Source: a virus. Taken from it: a stretch of DNA of 35,637 bases. Below the pieces are notes generated by a model that was given only the letters and a program-made list of their open reading frames with translations, ran no database searches and was not told the origin of the DNA. This document shows positions 26,944 through 35,637 of the stretch, piece after piece. The stretch lies in the IMG/VR virus record IMGVR_UViG_3300031700_000004, positions 1-35,637 of that record. One strand, 5' to 3'. Position 1 is the stretch's first letter. Every line of letters begins with the position of its first letter. A program made the position numbers and the translations under genes.

Positions 26944-28586
26944 TGTCCAAAGGTGGATCAACGACTTCAGCAGTCACAATCCCAGAATACATTGAGGCCG
27001 CTGCCCAGCGTAACCTAAATAAAGCCGAGCGTATTTCGCAAATTGGCTACACACCGTATTATGGCCCAGACGTTGCGGCGTTTACGCCTATGCAGCAGGC
27101 TGGCTTTCAAAACACGGCTGACTTGGCCGGTGCTTACGGCATGGCAGCGCCATCTTCGCAGCAAGACATTTACGGCGGCATGGGGCCAGCAACAACTTAC
27201 GCTGGCGGCGTTCAGGGTTATTCCTCTGCACCAATGTTTGAGCAGTCGTTGCAATCATTAGCCCAAAATCGTCCCGGCCAAAAGTCTTACATTGATAGCT
27301 TCTTTATCGACCCGTACAGTGGTGGCGGTTCTGCTGGCAACTTTGCTCCGATTGATTACACTGGTTATCAGACCAATGCAGCAGCGGCTCGCGCTGGCGG
27401 CGGAGACGGCGGAGGTGCGGGAGCTGGTGGCGGCGGAAACTACGGAATTTCAGATCAAGCCGCTGACCCAAGTTTAGCTGCGCAACCCGATCCAGACATT
27501 TTTGGAAACACGCCTTCAAACATTCAAAATTCTCAGCAAATCCTTGGCACTGATCCGTCAAATCCAAATTACAACAACGCCTTTCAAGACGTTTACAATT
27601 ATCAGTCAGAGCAAGCCGCTAATGATCCATACGGCCAGTCAACTGGTTTTGGCATTACTTCAGACGTTGTTGCCGCAACAGGCGGCATTGGCGCTTGGCT
27701 ACCGGGGGCAAATGAACAAGCCAGCTCAATGATAACCAATCCCGCCGCTGGTATCACAAACACAGACATGGCTGGAACTGGCACCCAGATTATGAACGAC
27801 ATTGGTGAAGGCATTACAGGCTATGCTGCTAATACAATTCCCGGTCAAATTTTCCTTGGCAACTCTTACAATACTGGCGGAGCAAATAACCCAATCAAAA
27901 CTCCAACAGTTCAAGAAATGATTGTTAACGCGCCAAGCGGAATGACTTACCAGCCCGATACTGGCAGCTACTCCGGTGGAAGCGACAATGTTTACACAGC
28001 TCCAAGTTCTGGCGGCTCTGGCGGCGTTTTTTCCGGCGGCGGCTCAGACGGCATAGGAAACTTTGGCGCGGTGGGTGACTTCTTTGGCGGTATTGGCGAC
28101 GCAATCGGCGTTACCGATTACGCCAGCCAAACTCCAGCTCCGGCAGCTCCGGCAGCACCGGTTAGGCCATTGGCAAGCCCAAATCGGCCAGACAGTAGTG
28201 ACAGCGGCAATACAAGTGACACTGGCGGCGGCAAAGTTATCTGCGCCGCTATGAATAAGATGGGCTTACTGCCTGACGACATTTACGCGCTGGATTCGGA
28301 GTTTGGCCTAAAGGTCAACCGCGAAGACCCAATGCTAGGTGATGGTTATCGCCTGTGGGCCTTGCCGGTGTCTGAGTTTATTAAGAAAGACACGCTTGGT
28401 GCTAGAGCATTGCGCGCATTTTTGCTGCCGCTTACATTGGCTTGGGCAAAAGAAATGGCGCACCAGATGCGTCCAGACGACTATAAACCAAACTATGCTG
28501 GCAAAGTTATCATGGCCATTGGCCATCCAACTTGCCGCGCAATCGGCCACGTTTTCCTTGGTCGCCTAGTAAAGAAGGACGTGTAA
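26943..28586 (+). CDS. Large Gly-rich virion protein, probable ejection protein 1
   Basis: This 547-residue protein has an ordered N-terminus (IPEYIEAAAQRNLNKAERIS, YYGPDVAAFTPMQQAGFQNT). A long Gly/Asn/Ser/Pro-rich low-complexity centre spans about residues 140-430. A compact C-terminal domain follows (about 435-547) with VICAAMNKMGLLPDDIYALD and LGARALRAFLLPLTLAWAKE. The C-terminal domain recurs in large marine phage virion proteins. It is coupled to the GNAT-like gene (TAATG). By position it is the first of four proteins likely to be carried in the capsid and ejected with DNA. Confidence 0.78.
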   Translation: MSKGGSTTSAVTIPEYIEAAAQRNLNKAERISQIGYTPYYGPDVAAFTPMQQAGFQNTADLAGAYGMAAPSSQQDIYGGMGPATTYAGGVQGYSSAPMFEQSLQSLAQNRPGQKSYIDSFFIDPYSGGGSAGNFAPIDYTGYQTNAAAARAGGGDGGGAGAGGGGNYGISDQAADPSLAAQPDPDIFGNTPSNIQNSQQILGTDPSNPNYNNAFQDVYNYQSEQAANDPYGQSTGFGITSDVVAATGGIGAWLPGANEQASSMITNPAAGITNTDMAGTGTQIMNDIGEGITGYAANTIPGQIFLGNSYNTGGANNPIKTPTVQEMIVNAPSGMTYQPDTGSYSGGSDNVYTAPSSGGSGGVFSGGGSDGIGNFGAVGDFFGGIGDAIGVTDYASQTPAPAAPAAPVRPLASPNRPDSSDSGNTSDTGGGKVICAAMNKMGLLPDDIYALDSEFGLKVNREDPMLGDGYRLWALPVSEFIKKDTLGARALRAFLLPLTLAWAKEMAHQMRPDDYKPNYAGKVIMAIGHPTCRAIGHVFLGRLVKKDV

Positions 28587-28587
28587 G

Positions 28588-29715
28588 ATGGCTGGCGGAA
28601 CAGGTGTAGCTCAAATAACAAGCCCCGGTCGGTCAATTCCCGGTATGGCTCCAATATCGGCGATTGCTCGCCCCGGCGACTTTGCTTACGACCCGCAGGC
28701 ACAAAAAACGGGAGTATTGCCCGGCCCGCCTTCAAATATGCAGCCTCAATTTGATCCAAGCAAGTCTCAAATCAATGATTTTTTTCGGGGCCGCTCCGGC
28801 AATATGCAGGGTCAACCTTCGGTTGGCGCGTTTGAGCCAAACCTTCCGCCGGGTATGCAGGGCCAAGGTTTTTCATATGGACCGGACGGTCAGATGCAGC
28901 AGGGAATGCAACGGATACCGCAACAAAATCCAAATCTTTTTGACAACTCCAGTCGCCCAAGTTTTATGAATAATTTGGGCGCAGGCAAAGGCGGCGGCGG
29001 GCAACCTGCCATGCCGAGTAACCTTGCGGGCCAACCCCCGCAACAAGGCCAATACGCGCCAATGGCTCCACAGGGTCAGTTTAATGTAAACCAAGCATCC
29101 GCTGGTGCATTGCAGCAAGCTCTAGGCACAACCCAGCAAGCAATGCAGCGGCCAATCGACATTGGCGCTTATGCTAACCCATATGAAAATCAAGTTGTGC
29201 AGCAATCTATGCGTGATGTTGGCAGCGCTGCGAAAATGGGTCTTAATCAGCTTGATGCTCAAGCTGGTGCAGCCAAAGCCTTTGGCGGCTCACGTCACGG
29301 CATTGCGCAAGCAGAAACAATGAAGGGCTTTAACCAGCAGGCAATGGATCAAGCTGCCCAACTTCGGTCGCAGGGCTTCAACACATCATTGCAAGCTGCA
29401 ATGGCTGATCGTCAGGCTCGACTTGGTGCTGCGTCTCAACTTGGTAATCTTGGTCAGCAAGCGTTCGGCGTGGGTCAGACTATTCAAGGCAATCAACAAC
29501 AGCAAGGCTTGCTACAGCAAAGCATTCAGCAAGCGCTTATTGATGCTGCAAGGCAGCAATATGCTGGCTACACAGGCGCGCCAAATACTGCGCTTCAGGC
29601 TCCGCTGGCCGCGCTTGGCGTAACGCCAACGCCGCAAACCACAACCAACTCAATGCAGCCCGGCTTGTTTAATTATCTACAACTCGGCGCAGGCATGGTT
29701 GGCAGAAGTAAATAG
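28588..29715 (+). CDS. Gln-rich virion protein, probable ejection protein 2
   Basis: This 375-residue protein has a disordered Pro/Gly/Gln-rich first half (GMQGQGFSYGPDGQMQQGMQ) and a helical second half (AMQRPIDIGAYANPYENQVV, LNQLDAQAGAAKAFGGSRHG, GLLQQSIQQALIDAARQQYA). The YANPYENQVVQQSM...GSRHGIAQAE pattern recurs, in my recollection, in marine podovirus structural proteins. AAGGA lies 8 bases before the ATG. Gln/Ala-rich helical proteins in this position usually are internal virion proteins that form the DNA-ejection channel. Confidence 0.78.
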   Translation: MAGGTGVAQITSPGRSIPGMAPISAIARPGDFAYDPQAQKTGVLPGPPSNMQPQFDPSKSQINDFFRGRSGNMQGQPSVGAFEPNLPPGMQGQGFSYGPDGQMQQGMQRIPQQNPNLFDNSSRPSFMNNLGAGKGGGGQPAMPSNLAGQPPQQGQYAPMAPQGQFNVNQASAGALQQALGTTQQAMQRPIDIGAYANPYENQVVQQSMRDVGSAAKMGLNQLDAQAGAAKAFGGSRHGIAQAETMKGFNQQAMDQAAQLRSQGFNTSLQAAMADRQARLGAASQLGNLGQQAFGVGQTIQGNQQQQGLLQQSIQQALIDAARQQYAGYTGAPNTALQAPLAALGVTPTPQTTTNSMQPGLFNYLQLGAGMVGRSK

Positions 29716-29727
29716 GAGTTTAGTAAG

Positions 29728-31002
29728 ATGGTCATGAAGCTAGAAGAGCAAGACATGATGGGCAATGCCCAAGCGAACCAGCCTCGCAGCGGGTTGCTTG
29801 GCTTGTTTGATAAAGCAATGAAGACCAATGACGAAACTGGCCTTAGCCCATTGCAAAACTTTGCCGCGGCTCTTGACCCTATGATCCTGCCGGACCTTCG
29901 CGGGGGCCAAGCAATACGCCAGCAAGGCGTTCAGCGTGTTGGCACAATGTCTAAGAATAAGACTGTTGATATGCTGCGTAAGCAAGGTCGGAACGACCTA
30001 GCTGACGCTGTAATGAATGGCACTATCGGCGCTAAAGAAGCGTTCGGAGTTATGCAGGGTGAGAAGGCTGCGGATACTGCGTTCCAGCGGCAGAAGGATT
30101 TGGCTGCGTATCAAGCCGGATTTAAATCACCCAAAGCAACAGGAAGAACGGTTAGCGCGGAACAGCTTAGAAAATTATTCCCCGACACTAAAATAGAAGA
30201 TGGCCTATATAATCTAAAGCCTGACGGCACAGCAAGCAAAGTTGGTGGAGGCGGTGTGACAGTAAATACTGGCGATATCGGCGGTGGTAATTACGTTTAT
30301 GGAGCAAAAGCAGGACTTAATGCTGGATGGCAGCTTGATAAGCGCACAGGAATAGCAAGTGTTATTCCTGGTGGGCCAGCAGATATAGACAGCGCAGCTT
30401 CTGCCGAATCTAAAGATGCTAAGACACAGGATCAATACGAAAAGGATTTAACATTCTTTGCAACTGGCGATAAAATCTTAAATGCAATTAATGAAAAAAC
30501 ATTTATACCAGCCACTGGAACCGCAGCGGCTATGTGGAGCGCAGTACCGAGTCTTGGCCAATTTCAGAAAGACGTGCAAGAAGATTTCGCTCAGCTACAA
30601 GCCCAAATGCAAATGGCTGCATTGCAGAATTTAAGAGAAACCAGTCAAAATGGGTCTTCTGGTTTGGGGCAACTGACCGATGCAGAAAGAACAGCAATTG
30701 GTAAAGTTAAAAACAACTTAACCAATCTTAAAAGTGAAGCTGCTGCCGCTACTTCCGTCAAATCGGCGATGTTATTAAAAGCTTACTTTGAGGGTGGACT
30801 ATTTGACCCCGCCATAAATGGATACAGGGTTGCTAGTGAGTCTGAGCTTTCGGCAATGGTAAACGGAATAAATCCTTTTGGAAGCCCAAAAGGGCCTCAG
30901 ATAACAAGTGATTTTAACCAATTTCTTCCAAAATATGTTGCGCCTCAAGAAACTGCTCCAGTTAAATTAACTCCGCAGCAACTAATGGAGAAGTATAAAT
31001 AA
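29728..31002 (+). CDS. Probable ejection/internal virion protein 3
   Basis: This 424-residue protein has an N-terminal region with SGLLGLFDKAMKTNDETGLS and FAAALDPMILPDLRGGQAIR, a central Gly-rich segment (VGGGGVTVNTGDIGGGNYVY) and a helical C-terminus (FAQLQAQMQMAALQNLRETS; GLGQLTDAERTAIGKVKNNL). The C-terminal pattern resembles DNA-transfer proteins of other short-tailed phages. TAGGAG precedes the start by 9 bases, and the stop overlaps the next start (TAATG). No enzymatic motif is visible. A role in DNA ejection is inferred from composition and position. Confidence 0.77.
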   Translation: MVMKLEEQDMMGNAQANQPRSGLLGLFDKAMKTNDETGLSPLQNFAAALDPMILPDLRGGQAIRQQGVQRVGTMSKNKTVDMLRKQGRNDLADAVMNGTIGAKEAFGVMQGEKAADTAFQRQKDLAAYQAGFKSPKATGRTVSAEQLRKLFPDTKIEDGLYNLKPDGTASKVGGGGVTVNTGDIGGGNYVYGAKAGLNAGWQLDKRTGIASVIPGGPADIDSAASAESKDAKTQDQYEKDLTFFATGDKILNAINEKTFIPATGTAAAMWSAVPSLGQFQKDVQEDFAQLQAQMQMAALQNLRETSQNGSSGLGQLTDAERTAIGKVKNNLTNLKSEAAAATSVKSAMLLKAYFEGGLFDPAINGYRVASESELSAMVNGINPFGSPKGPQITSDFNQFLPKYVAPQETAPVKLTPQQLMEKYK

Positions 31003-32684
31003 TGGCTGATTATACTTTTGAGCAATATATGAGCGCAGCCCAAAAGGCAGATGCGGCTGGTGATGAGAATGCTGCCCGGCAACTTGTGCAGGCGGCAAAA
31101 GGTCTTCAGCAAGTCTCTTCTGACGCTGAAGCAGGAATAGTTCGACGCACAGACTTGCCACAGATTGGTCCTGATCCTTTAGTCTCGGGACTTGGCCGTG
31201 GATTTAAAAGTGTTTTGGAACTTCCAGAACTTGCCGGAAGAGCCGCATATCGTGGTGGACAAGAGCTATTCCAACTTGCTGGTGGCGAAGTCAAAAATGA
31301 AATGCCTATACTTAAAAGCAATACTGGCGCTGCATTAACTCGCGGCGCAGAGGCTTTGGGTATTAATGATGCTCTCAACTACAGGGGCGATACTCGCGGC
31401 GAAAAAGTAATTGGAAGCATTGGCGAGTTTTTATCGCCAGCCGGAGCAATCGGGAATTTAGCTAAATTAACAAAAGCAGCGACGGGTGGCGGCAAAATTT
31501 CAAATGCAATGTCTCTTGCTTCAGATAAAGCTGGTATGTTGGCAGCGGCTACCTCTGGCGCTGGTAGCGAGCTTGCAGGTCAGGCTACTGAAGGAACCGC
31601 TGCTGAGCCTTACGCGCGATTTGCAGGTGCAATGATTAGCCCTACTATCGCCGCTCGCACAGCAAATGTTTTAGTCGGAAAACCATATAACACTTTTATT
31701 AAGCCCAGAGCTTTGGCAAAAGAGTTGTCAGATGAATTAAGCATTAATAATGAAGGCGTAACTAACGCCTTAGCTAACGCATTCACAAACCAGACTTCAG
31801 CTTCTCAGCGCGTACTTAAAAACGTCTCATATAAAGCGGCGGATGAGGCGGGAGATGTTTTTACTCAAAAAGACCTAGTTAACCTTTTCTCTAAAATTGA
31901 TGACAATTTGCACTCTGGTGCAGGTGGAACTGTTAGGTTTGATCCAGCAGAATTTTCAGGTGACAAGCACATACAAAAAGCTCTAAACGCAATATTTGAG
32001 AAAACTCAAAACCCAAGCACCTCCTTAATTCAGATGGACAATTTGCGATCATCTTTACGCAATATTGCCGCGTCAGGAACTGAAGGCGCAAAAAAATTAG
32101 ACCCTAGAGTTTTATCAATGGTTCGTGAAATAGATGACTTAATACAAGCGAAAGCTGTAGGTTCGCCAATATTAAACGTGGCTAGGCTTGCTAGTATGCG
32201 AACAGCAAAGCTTGAAATGATGGAGAGCATTTTAAAAGGCAGTAAGCTAAGCGGTCCAAAAGCTTATGTTAAAGCATTGGAAGATATTCTTGAAAACCCA
32301 AGCGCAGCAAGTTATTTTAATGAGTCTGAAATTAAAGCAATGCAAGCAATAGTTTCTGGCAAAATAGATGAAAAGATTTTGCGCGGATATTCAAAACTTT
32401 CACCCTTTGGAAAAGATGGAGCCGGAAGCACTGCAAGTCTTGCTATTAACTTGGGTCTTATTGGCGGTGGTAGTTATGGCGCAGGCGTATCCGGAGGGTT
32501 AGCTTTAGGAGGAGTAACGGCAGGGTCAATTATTGCAAAACCTATTTCTGGCGCAGTAGTTCGCAGCCAAATCCAAGATTTAAAACGTGCAATTGCAATG
32601 GGTTCGCCTACAACTAAATTTGACCCTAGTACATTGCCTAGAGTCGCCGCACTTCCCGGTCAATTTACAGAGGACCAGCAATAA
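31002..32684 (+). CDS. Probable ejection/internal virion protein 4
   Basis: This 560-residue protein begins with a TPR-like helical pair (FEQYMSAAQKADAAGDENAA RQLV). It has Ala/Gly-rich helices and ends with a hydrophobic Gly-rich stretch (about residues 485-525, SLAINLGLIGGGSYGAGVSG and AGSIIAKPISGAVV) that could insert into a membrane. No lytic transglycosylase motif is seen. Base usage is more AT-rich than in the adjacent portal gene. Coupled to genes on both sides by one-base overlaps. A membrane-spanning conduit component fits the composition. Confidence 0.77.
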   Translation: MADYTFEQYMSAAQKADAAGDENAARQLVQAAKGLQQVSSDAEAGIVRRTDLPQIGPDPLVSGLGRGFKSVLELPELAGRAAYRGGQELFQLAGGEVKNEMPILKSNTGAALTRGAEALGINDALNYRGDTRGEKVIGSIGEFLSPAGAIGNLAKLTKAATGGGKISNAMSLASDKAGMLAAATSGAGSELAGQATEGTAAEPYARFAGAMISPTIAARTANVLVGKPYNTFIKPRALAKELSDELSINNEGVTNALANAFTNQTSASQRVLKNVSYKAADEAGDVFTQKDLVNLFSKIDDNLHSGAGGTVRFDPAEFSGDKHIQKALNAIFEKTQNPSTSLIQMDNLRSSLRNIAASGTEGAKKLDPRVLSMVREIDDLIQAKAVGSPILNVARLASMRTAKLEMMESILKGSKLSGPKAYVKALEDILENPSAASYFNESEIKAMQAIVSGKIDEKILRGYSKLSPFGKDGAGSTASLAINLGLIGGGSYGAGVSGGLALGGVTAGSIIAKPISGAVVRSQIQDLKRAIAMGSPTTKFDPSTLPRVAALPGQFTEDQQ

Positions 32685-34765
32685 TGGAACTTAAACCAAA
32701 ATCACGCAGCGAAGTCGAAGGCATTGTCCAAACTGCAATCTCTGACGCGGTAGACTTTGTTGAAAGCGAAATCAGCCAAGACCGGATCAAGGCTCAGCGC
32801 TACTACGACGGCGAGGTTGATCTAGGTTACGAGGATGGCCGCAGCAAAGTTGTAGCCACGAAGGTTCGTGACACAATCCGTGCGGTAAAGCCAAGCCTGA
32901 TGCGAATTTTCCTTAGCACGGCCAAGCCAGTGGAATATGTGCCGCACGGCCCAGAAGACGTAGCAATGGCTGAGCAAGCCACTGAGTTTATGCACCATGA
33001 GTTTACCCGGCTAAACGGCTATCGGGTTATGAATGACGCCTTCCAAGATGCGCTGGTCAAAAAGCAAGGCATCGTAAAAGCATACTGGATGACTTACCCA
33101 GAGGCAGAGATTTACACATTCACTGACCTGTCAGACGACGAATATACTTACCTTATAGACGATGACGACGTGACTGTAATTGAGCATAGCGTTGAGCTTT
33201 CTATTGAGCTGGACGAAATGGGCATAGAGATGGAAATGCCGATCCACAGCGCAAAATTAAGCCGCCAGAAAGAAAAGGGCGAGCTGTGCATTGAGAGCGT
33301 TCCGCCGGAAGAGTTTTTCGTAAACAGTGACGCTCGCAGCCTGAAAGATGCGTACATAGTTGCGCACAGAACTGACATGCGCGCTGGCGATTTAATCGCT
33401 ATGGGCTACGATCCAGAGGTTGTATTGGACTTAGACAGCTTTGAAGATGGCTCAGACATGACCGACGCCGAAGTGCAAGAGCGGCGCGGCTATAGCATGG
33501 ATACGTCGGACGAGGATATGCAAGACCCAGCAATGCGCAATGTCGCCGTGACAGAGGCTTACATGCGGATTGACGTGGACGGCACTGGCATTCCAGTTCT
33601 TCACAAAATCACATGCGGTGGCACTGCATACGAAATGCTGGACTTTGAACCATGCGATGAGTTGCCGTTTGCCAAGTTTGAAATCGACCCAGAACCACAT
33701 ACATTCTATGGCCGCTCACTAGCTGAGATTGTTATGGATGACCAAGACGCGGCAACATCTGTACTGCGCTCAATTCTTGACAACGTAGCCATGACGAACA
33801 ACCCTCGCTTGGGCATTGTTGAGGGTGCGGTTAACATAGACGACGTGCTAAACAACGAGATTGGCGCAATCGTAAGAATGCGCGCACCCGGCTCAGTCCA
33901 AGAATTAACCGTGCCATTTACTGCCGGTCAAACACTTGGCGCACTAACATACTTAGATAGCCTCGTAGAGACGAAGACAGGTGTGTCACGGGCCTCAATG
34001 GGCTTAGACCCGGGAGCAATGCAGTCTACAACTAAGGCCGCTGTGCAGGCCACTGTGCAGTCGGCAGCGGGTCAAGTTGAGGTTATGGTTCGCAACCTTG
34101 CAGACGGAATGCGTGACTTGTTTGGCATTATGCTGCGCTTGATGAGCAAGAATGTTGACGAAGAGCAGATGATGCGGATGAACGGCACGTTTGTGCCGGT
34201 TGACCCACGGGTCTGGGATTCAAGTTTTGATGTTGCCATCAACGTCGGACTTGGCACTGGCCGTGAAGAAGAAAAGATCATGGCGCTAGGCCAAGCACTG
34301 CAAATGCAGATGACAGTTTACCAAACTTACGGGCCGATGAACGGACTGGTCAGCATGACTAATATCCGCAACACATTGGCCGACCAGTTGGCCATCTCTG
34401 GCATTCGCAACGCTGATCGTTACTTTGCGCCGATTACGCCAGAGATTGAAATGCAGATGCTTCAACAGCAACAGCAGGCTCAAGCTCAGCAAGGTCAAGC
34501 AGCCGATCCAAATGCCGCATTCTTGCAGGCTGAGCAAATAAAGGCTCAAGTTAAGATGCAATCTGACATGGCTAAGTTACAGCTTGATGGCCAGAAGGCA
34601 GCGGCCAGCGATGACCTAAAGCGCGACCAGATGGCGCAAGATTTGCTGGTAGATGCAGCTAAAATCTACGGCGAATATGGCACATCGGTTGATGTTGCTC
34701 GCATCCAAGCTGAGCAAGATAAAATGCGAATGATCGGCGGCATGGCTCAAGGAATGCCGCAATGA
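32684..34765 (+). CDS. Portal protein
   Basis: This 693-residue protein is a typical large portal of short-tailed phages. It has an N-terminal helical region (DFVESEISQDRIKAQRYYDG), the conserved stretch VRDTIRAVKPSLMRIFLSTA, then GIVKAYW, the wing (SVPPEEFFVNSDARSLKDAY) and PHTFYGRSLAEIVMDDQDAA near the crown. It ends with a Gln-rich helical barrel (from about residue 585). Twelve copies would form the DNA gate contacted by the terminase and adaptor. It overlaps the small gene at 34762 (ATGA) and precedes scaffold and coat. Confidence 0.93.
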   Translation: MELKPKSRSEVEGIVQTAISDAVDFVESEISQDRIKAQRYYDGEVDLGYEDGRSKVVATKVRDTIRAVKPSLMRIFLSTAKPVEYVPHGPEDVAMAEQATEFMHHEFTRLNGYRVMNDAFQDALVKKQGIVKAYWMTYPEAEIYTFTDLSDDEYTYLIDDDDVTVIEHSVELSIELDEMGIEMEMPIHSAKLSRQKEKGELCIESVPPEEFFVNSDARSLKDAYIVAHRTDMRAGDLIAMGYDPEVVLDLDSFEDGSDMTDAEVQERRGYSMDTSDEDMQDPAMRNVAVTEAYMRIDVDGTGIPVLHKITCGGTAYEMLDFEPCDELPFAKFEIDPEPHTFYGRSLAEIVMDDQDAATSVLRSILDNVAMTNNPRLGIVEGAVNIDDVLNNEIGAIVRMRAPGSVQELTVPFTAGQTLGALTYLDSLVETKTGVSRASMGLDPGAMQSTTKAAVQATVQSAAGQVEVMVRNLADGMRDLFGIMLRLMSKNVDEEQMMRMNGTFVPVDPRVWDSSFDVAINVGLGTGREEEKIMALGQALQMQMTVYQTYGPMNGLVSMTNIRNTLADQLAISGIRNADRYFAPITPEIEMQMLQQQQQAQAQQGQAADPNAAFLQAEQIKAQVKMQSDMAKLQLDGQKAAASDDLKRDQMAQDLLVDAAKIYGEYGTSVDVARIQAEQDKMRMIGGMAQGMPQ

Positions 34766-35004
34766 CAACAGAAATACGCATAGAGGCAGATGATGCCCGT
34801 CGTTTAAAACACGACACTGCTTTTCAGCAGTTTGTGCAGAGTGTGCGCGAAAATCAAATGCAGATTTTCGCAAACAGTGGTGCGGCTGACGTAGCTGCCC
34901 GTGAAGAGGCACACGCAATTATGCGTGCGCTAAACCAGATCGAAGTGACGCTTGACGCTGCCCTTGCAGCAGAGACACTTTTGGATCGCAAACAGAGGAA
35001 GTAG
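34762..35004 (+). CDS. Small helical protein between portal and scaffold, unknown
   Basis: This 80-residue protein is almost wholly helical (DDARRLKHDTAFQQFVQSVR; ADVAAREEAHAIMRALNQIE; ALAAETLLDRKQRK). The F-x2-FV motif with REEAH-x3-RALN recurs, in my recollection, in small proteins beside portal genes in several phage groups. It overlaps the portal gene by 4 bases and the scaffold starts 5 bp on. A scaffold or portal accessory role is plausible. Confidence 0.75.
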   Translation: MTTEIRIEADDARRLKHDTAFQQFVQSVRENQMQIFANSGAADVAAREEAHAIMRALNQIEVTLDAALAAETLLDRKQRK

Positions 35005-35009
35005 TACCG

Positions 35010-35637
35010 ATGGAATCGACTACCCTAGACGCAGCAGTAGAAAGCCTGTTGGCACCCTCAGAAAATAATTCTGGCGGAGATAATCTTGATGAAGCCGTAA
35101 ACTCAATGATTGAGCCTGATGACGATCAATCTGAAGAAGTTGAGCTTGCAGACGAAGATCAAGATGACGTTGAGGCATCCAGCGACGATGATTATGATGA
35201 TGCCGAAATTGACGACGAAGACCTAGTAGAAGCACCGGCTGAAGACACCAACCTTATCTCCGTCAAAGTTGACGGCAAGGAAGAGCGATGGACACTGGAT
35301 CAGTTAAAGCAATCTGCTGCGGGACAAGCGGCAATTAATAAGCGGTTTCAAGAAGTTGCTGAAGCGCGAAAGCAAATTCAGCAACATGCAGCCGCATTGC
35401 AACAGCAACAGCAACAAGTCATGCAGTTGCACCAGCAAGCGCAAAATGGTGGTTTGCAAGCCCCAATCCCGCCAACACGGGAGTTATTTGAAAGTGACCC
35501 AATTGGGTATATGGAAGAAAAGCTCAAGTATGACGAGGGTAAGGCACAATACGACCAAAATATGTACCAACTTCAGAATGTGCAAAATCAGCGCGCGCAG
35601 GCTCAACAAGCGGCTCACCAAGCCTACCTTCAAGAGC
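35010..35637 (+). CDS. Scaffold (capsid assembly) protein, 5' part
   Basis: The frame starts at ATG 35010 with AGAGGAAG about 9 bases upstream and runs off the window after 209 codons. It continues at base 2 of the window through the terminal overlap, for about 325 residues in all. This half begins METTT-like (MESTTLDAAVESLLAPSENN) and is extremely acidic, with dozens of Asp/Glu over about residues 25-80. It then turns to SVKVDGKEERWTLDQLKQSA, AGQAAINKRFQEVAEARKQI and a poly-Gln coiled coil. An acidic front half with a basic tail is typical of scaffolds. Confidence 0.86.
   Translation, partial: MESTTLDAAVESLLAPSENNSGGDNLDEAVNSMIEPDDDQSEEVELADEDQDDVEASSDDDYDDAEIDDEDLVEAPAEDTNLISVKVDGKEERWTLDQLKQSAAGQAAINKRFQEVAEARKQIQQHAAALQQQQQQVMQLHQQAQNGGLQAPIPPTRELFESDPIGYMEEKLKYDEGKAQYDQNMYQLQNVQNQRAQAQQAAHQAYLQE
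35423..35637. repeat. Terminal redundancy, right copy
   Basis: Matches bases 1-215 except at 35507 and 35510 (both third-codon, silent). Trimming one copy gives a circular genome of 35,422 bp. Confidence 0.9.

Noticed and set aside
1-35637. True direct terminal repeats (DTR) as in T7
   Set aside because: The repeated stretch is internal to one continuous gene, and the two copies differ by silent changes. An assembly overlap of a circular map explains it better.
1-35637. tRNA genes, CRISPR arrays, integrase or attachment sites, insertion sequences
   Set aside because: No cloverleaf-type sequence, spaced identical repeats, recombinase motifs or transposase frames were seen on either strand by reading. 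A dedicated tRNA scan was not possible.

Overview
The window is an essentially complete tailed-phage genome, most likely a lytic short-tailed (podovirus-like) caudovirus. It has been linearised inside the scaffold gene. Bases 1-215 recur at 35423-35637 with only two silent differences, and the scaffold reading frame runs off the right end and back in at the left. The sequence therefore closes into a circle of about 35,422 bp. The virion genes fit an SU10/P22/T7-like short-tailed virion: SU10-type (DUF5309-like) capsid protein, portal, connector adaptor, nozzle-like protein and large Gln/Gly-rich ejection proteins. No tape measure or tail tube was seen. The fibre cassette (S74 chaperone fibre, DUF7936-like and DUF6447-like proteins, tail-assembly chaperone) resembles that of marine phages. 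An aquatic, probably proteobacterial, host is a reasonable guess that the sequence cannot prove. No integrase, CI-like repressor, tRNA or CRISPR array was seen.

Layout. (1) A rightward late operon starts at the small terminase (15617) and runs through the large terminase, adaptor, tail and fibre genes, nozzle, jelly-roll protein, GNAT-like protein, four ejection-type proteins, portal and scaffold. Across the closure it continues with capsid and a lysis cassette (holin, GH19 endolysin) ending in a small PD-(D/E)XK-like protein at 4556. (2) A leftward early operon runs from 12183 down to 4630: small unknown proteins, a PD-(D/E)XK-like nuclease, a predicted OB-fold/winged-helix protein, RecE-like exonuclease, single-strand DNA-binding protein, TOPRIM primase-helicase, HNH nuclease, a zinc-knuckle microprotein, a two-HTH regulator and a small membrane protein. 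(3) A short rightward group starts at 12312: ribbon-helix-helix regulator, RuvC-like resolvase, an AT-rich iteron/palindrome region and three small genes including a DUF6378-like one. (4) A leftward group of five very small genes lies at 15153-14026. (5) A 463-bp non-coding region (15154-15616) rich in dyads and 10-11 bp tandem repeats separates that group from the terminase genes.

Working together. The exonuclease and SSB form a recombination pair, the TOPRIM-helicase unwinds and primes, and the RuvC-like enzyme resolves branches before packaging. No DNA polymerase gene is recognisable, so host polymerase is inferred. The iteron region at 12963-13118 is the best origin candidate. The repeat-rich region ahead of the small terminase is the best candidate for late control or packaging recognition. 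Translational coupling by 1- or 4-base stop/start overlaps is pervasive. Several genes of 26-57 codons sit exactly in these overlaps and are easily missed.
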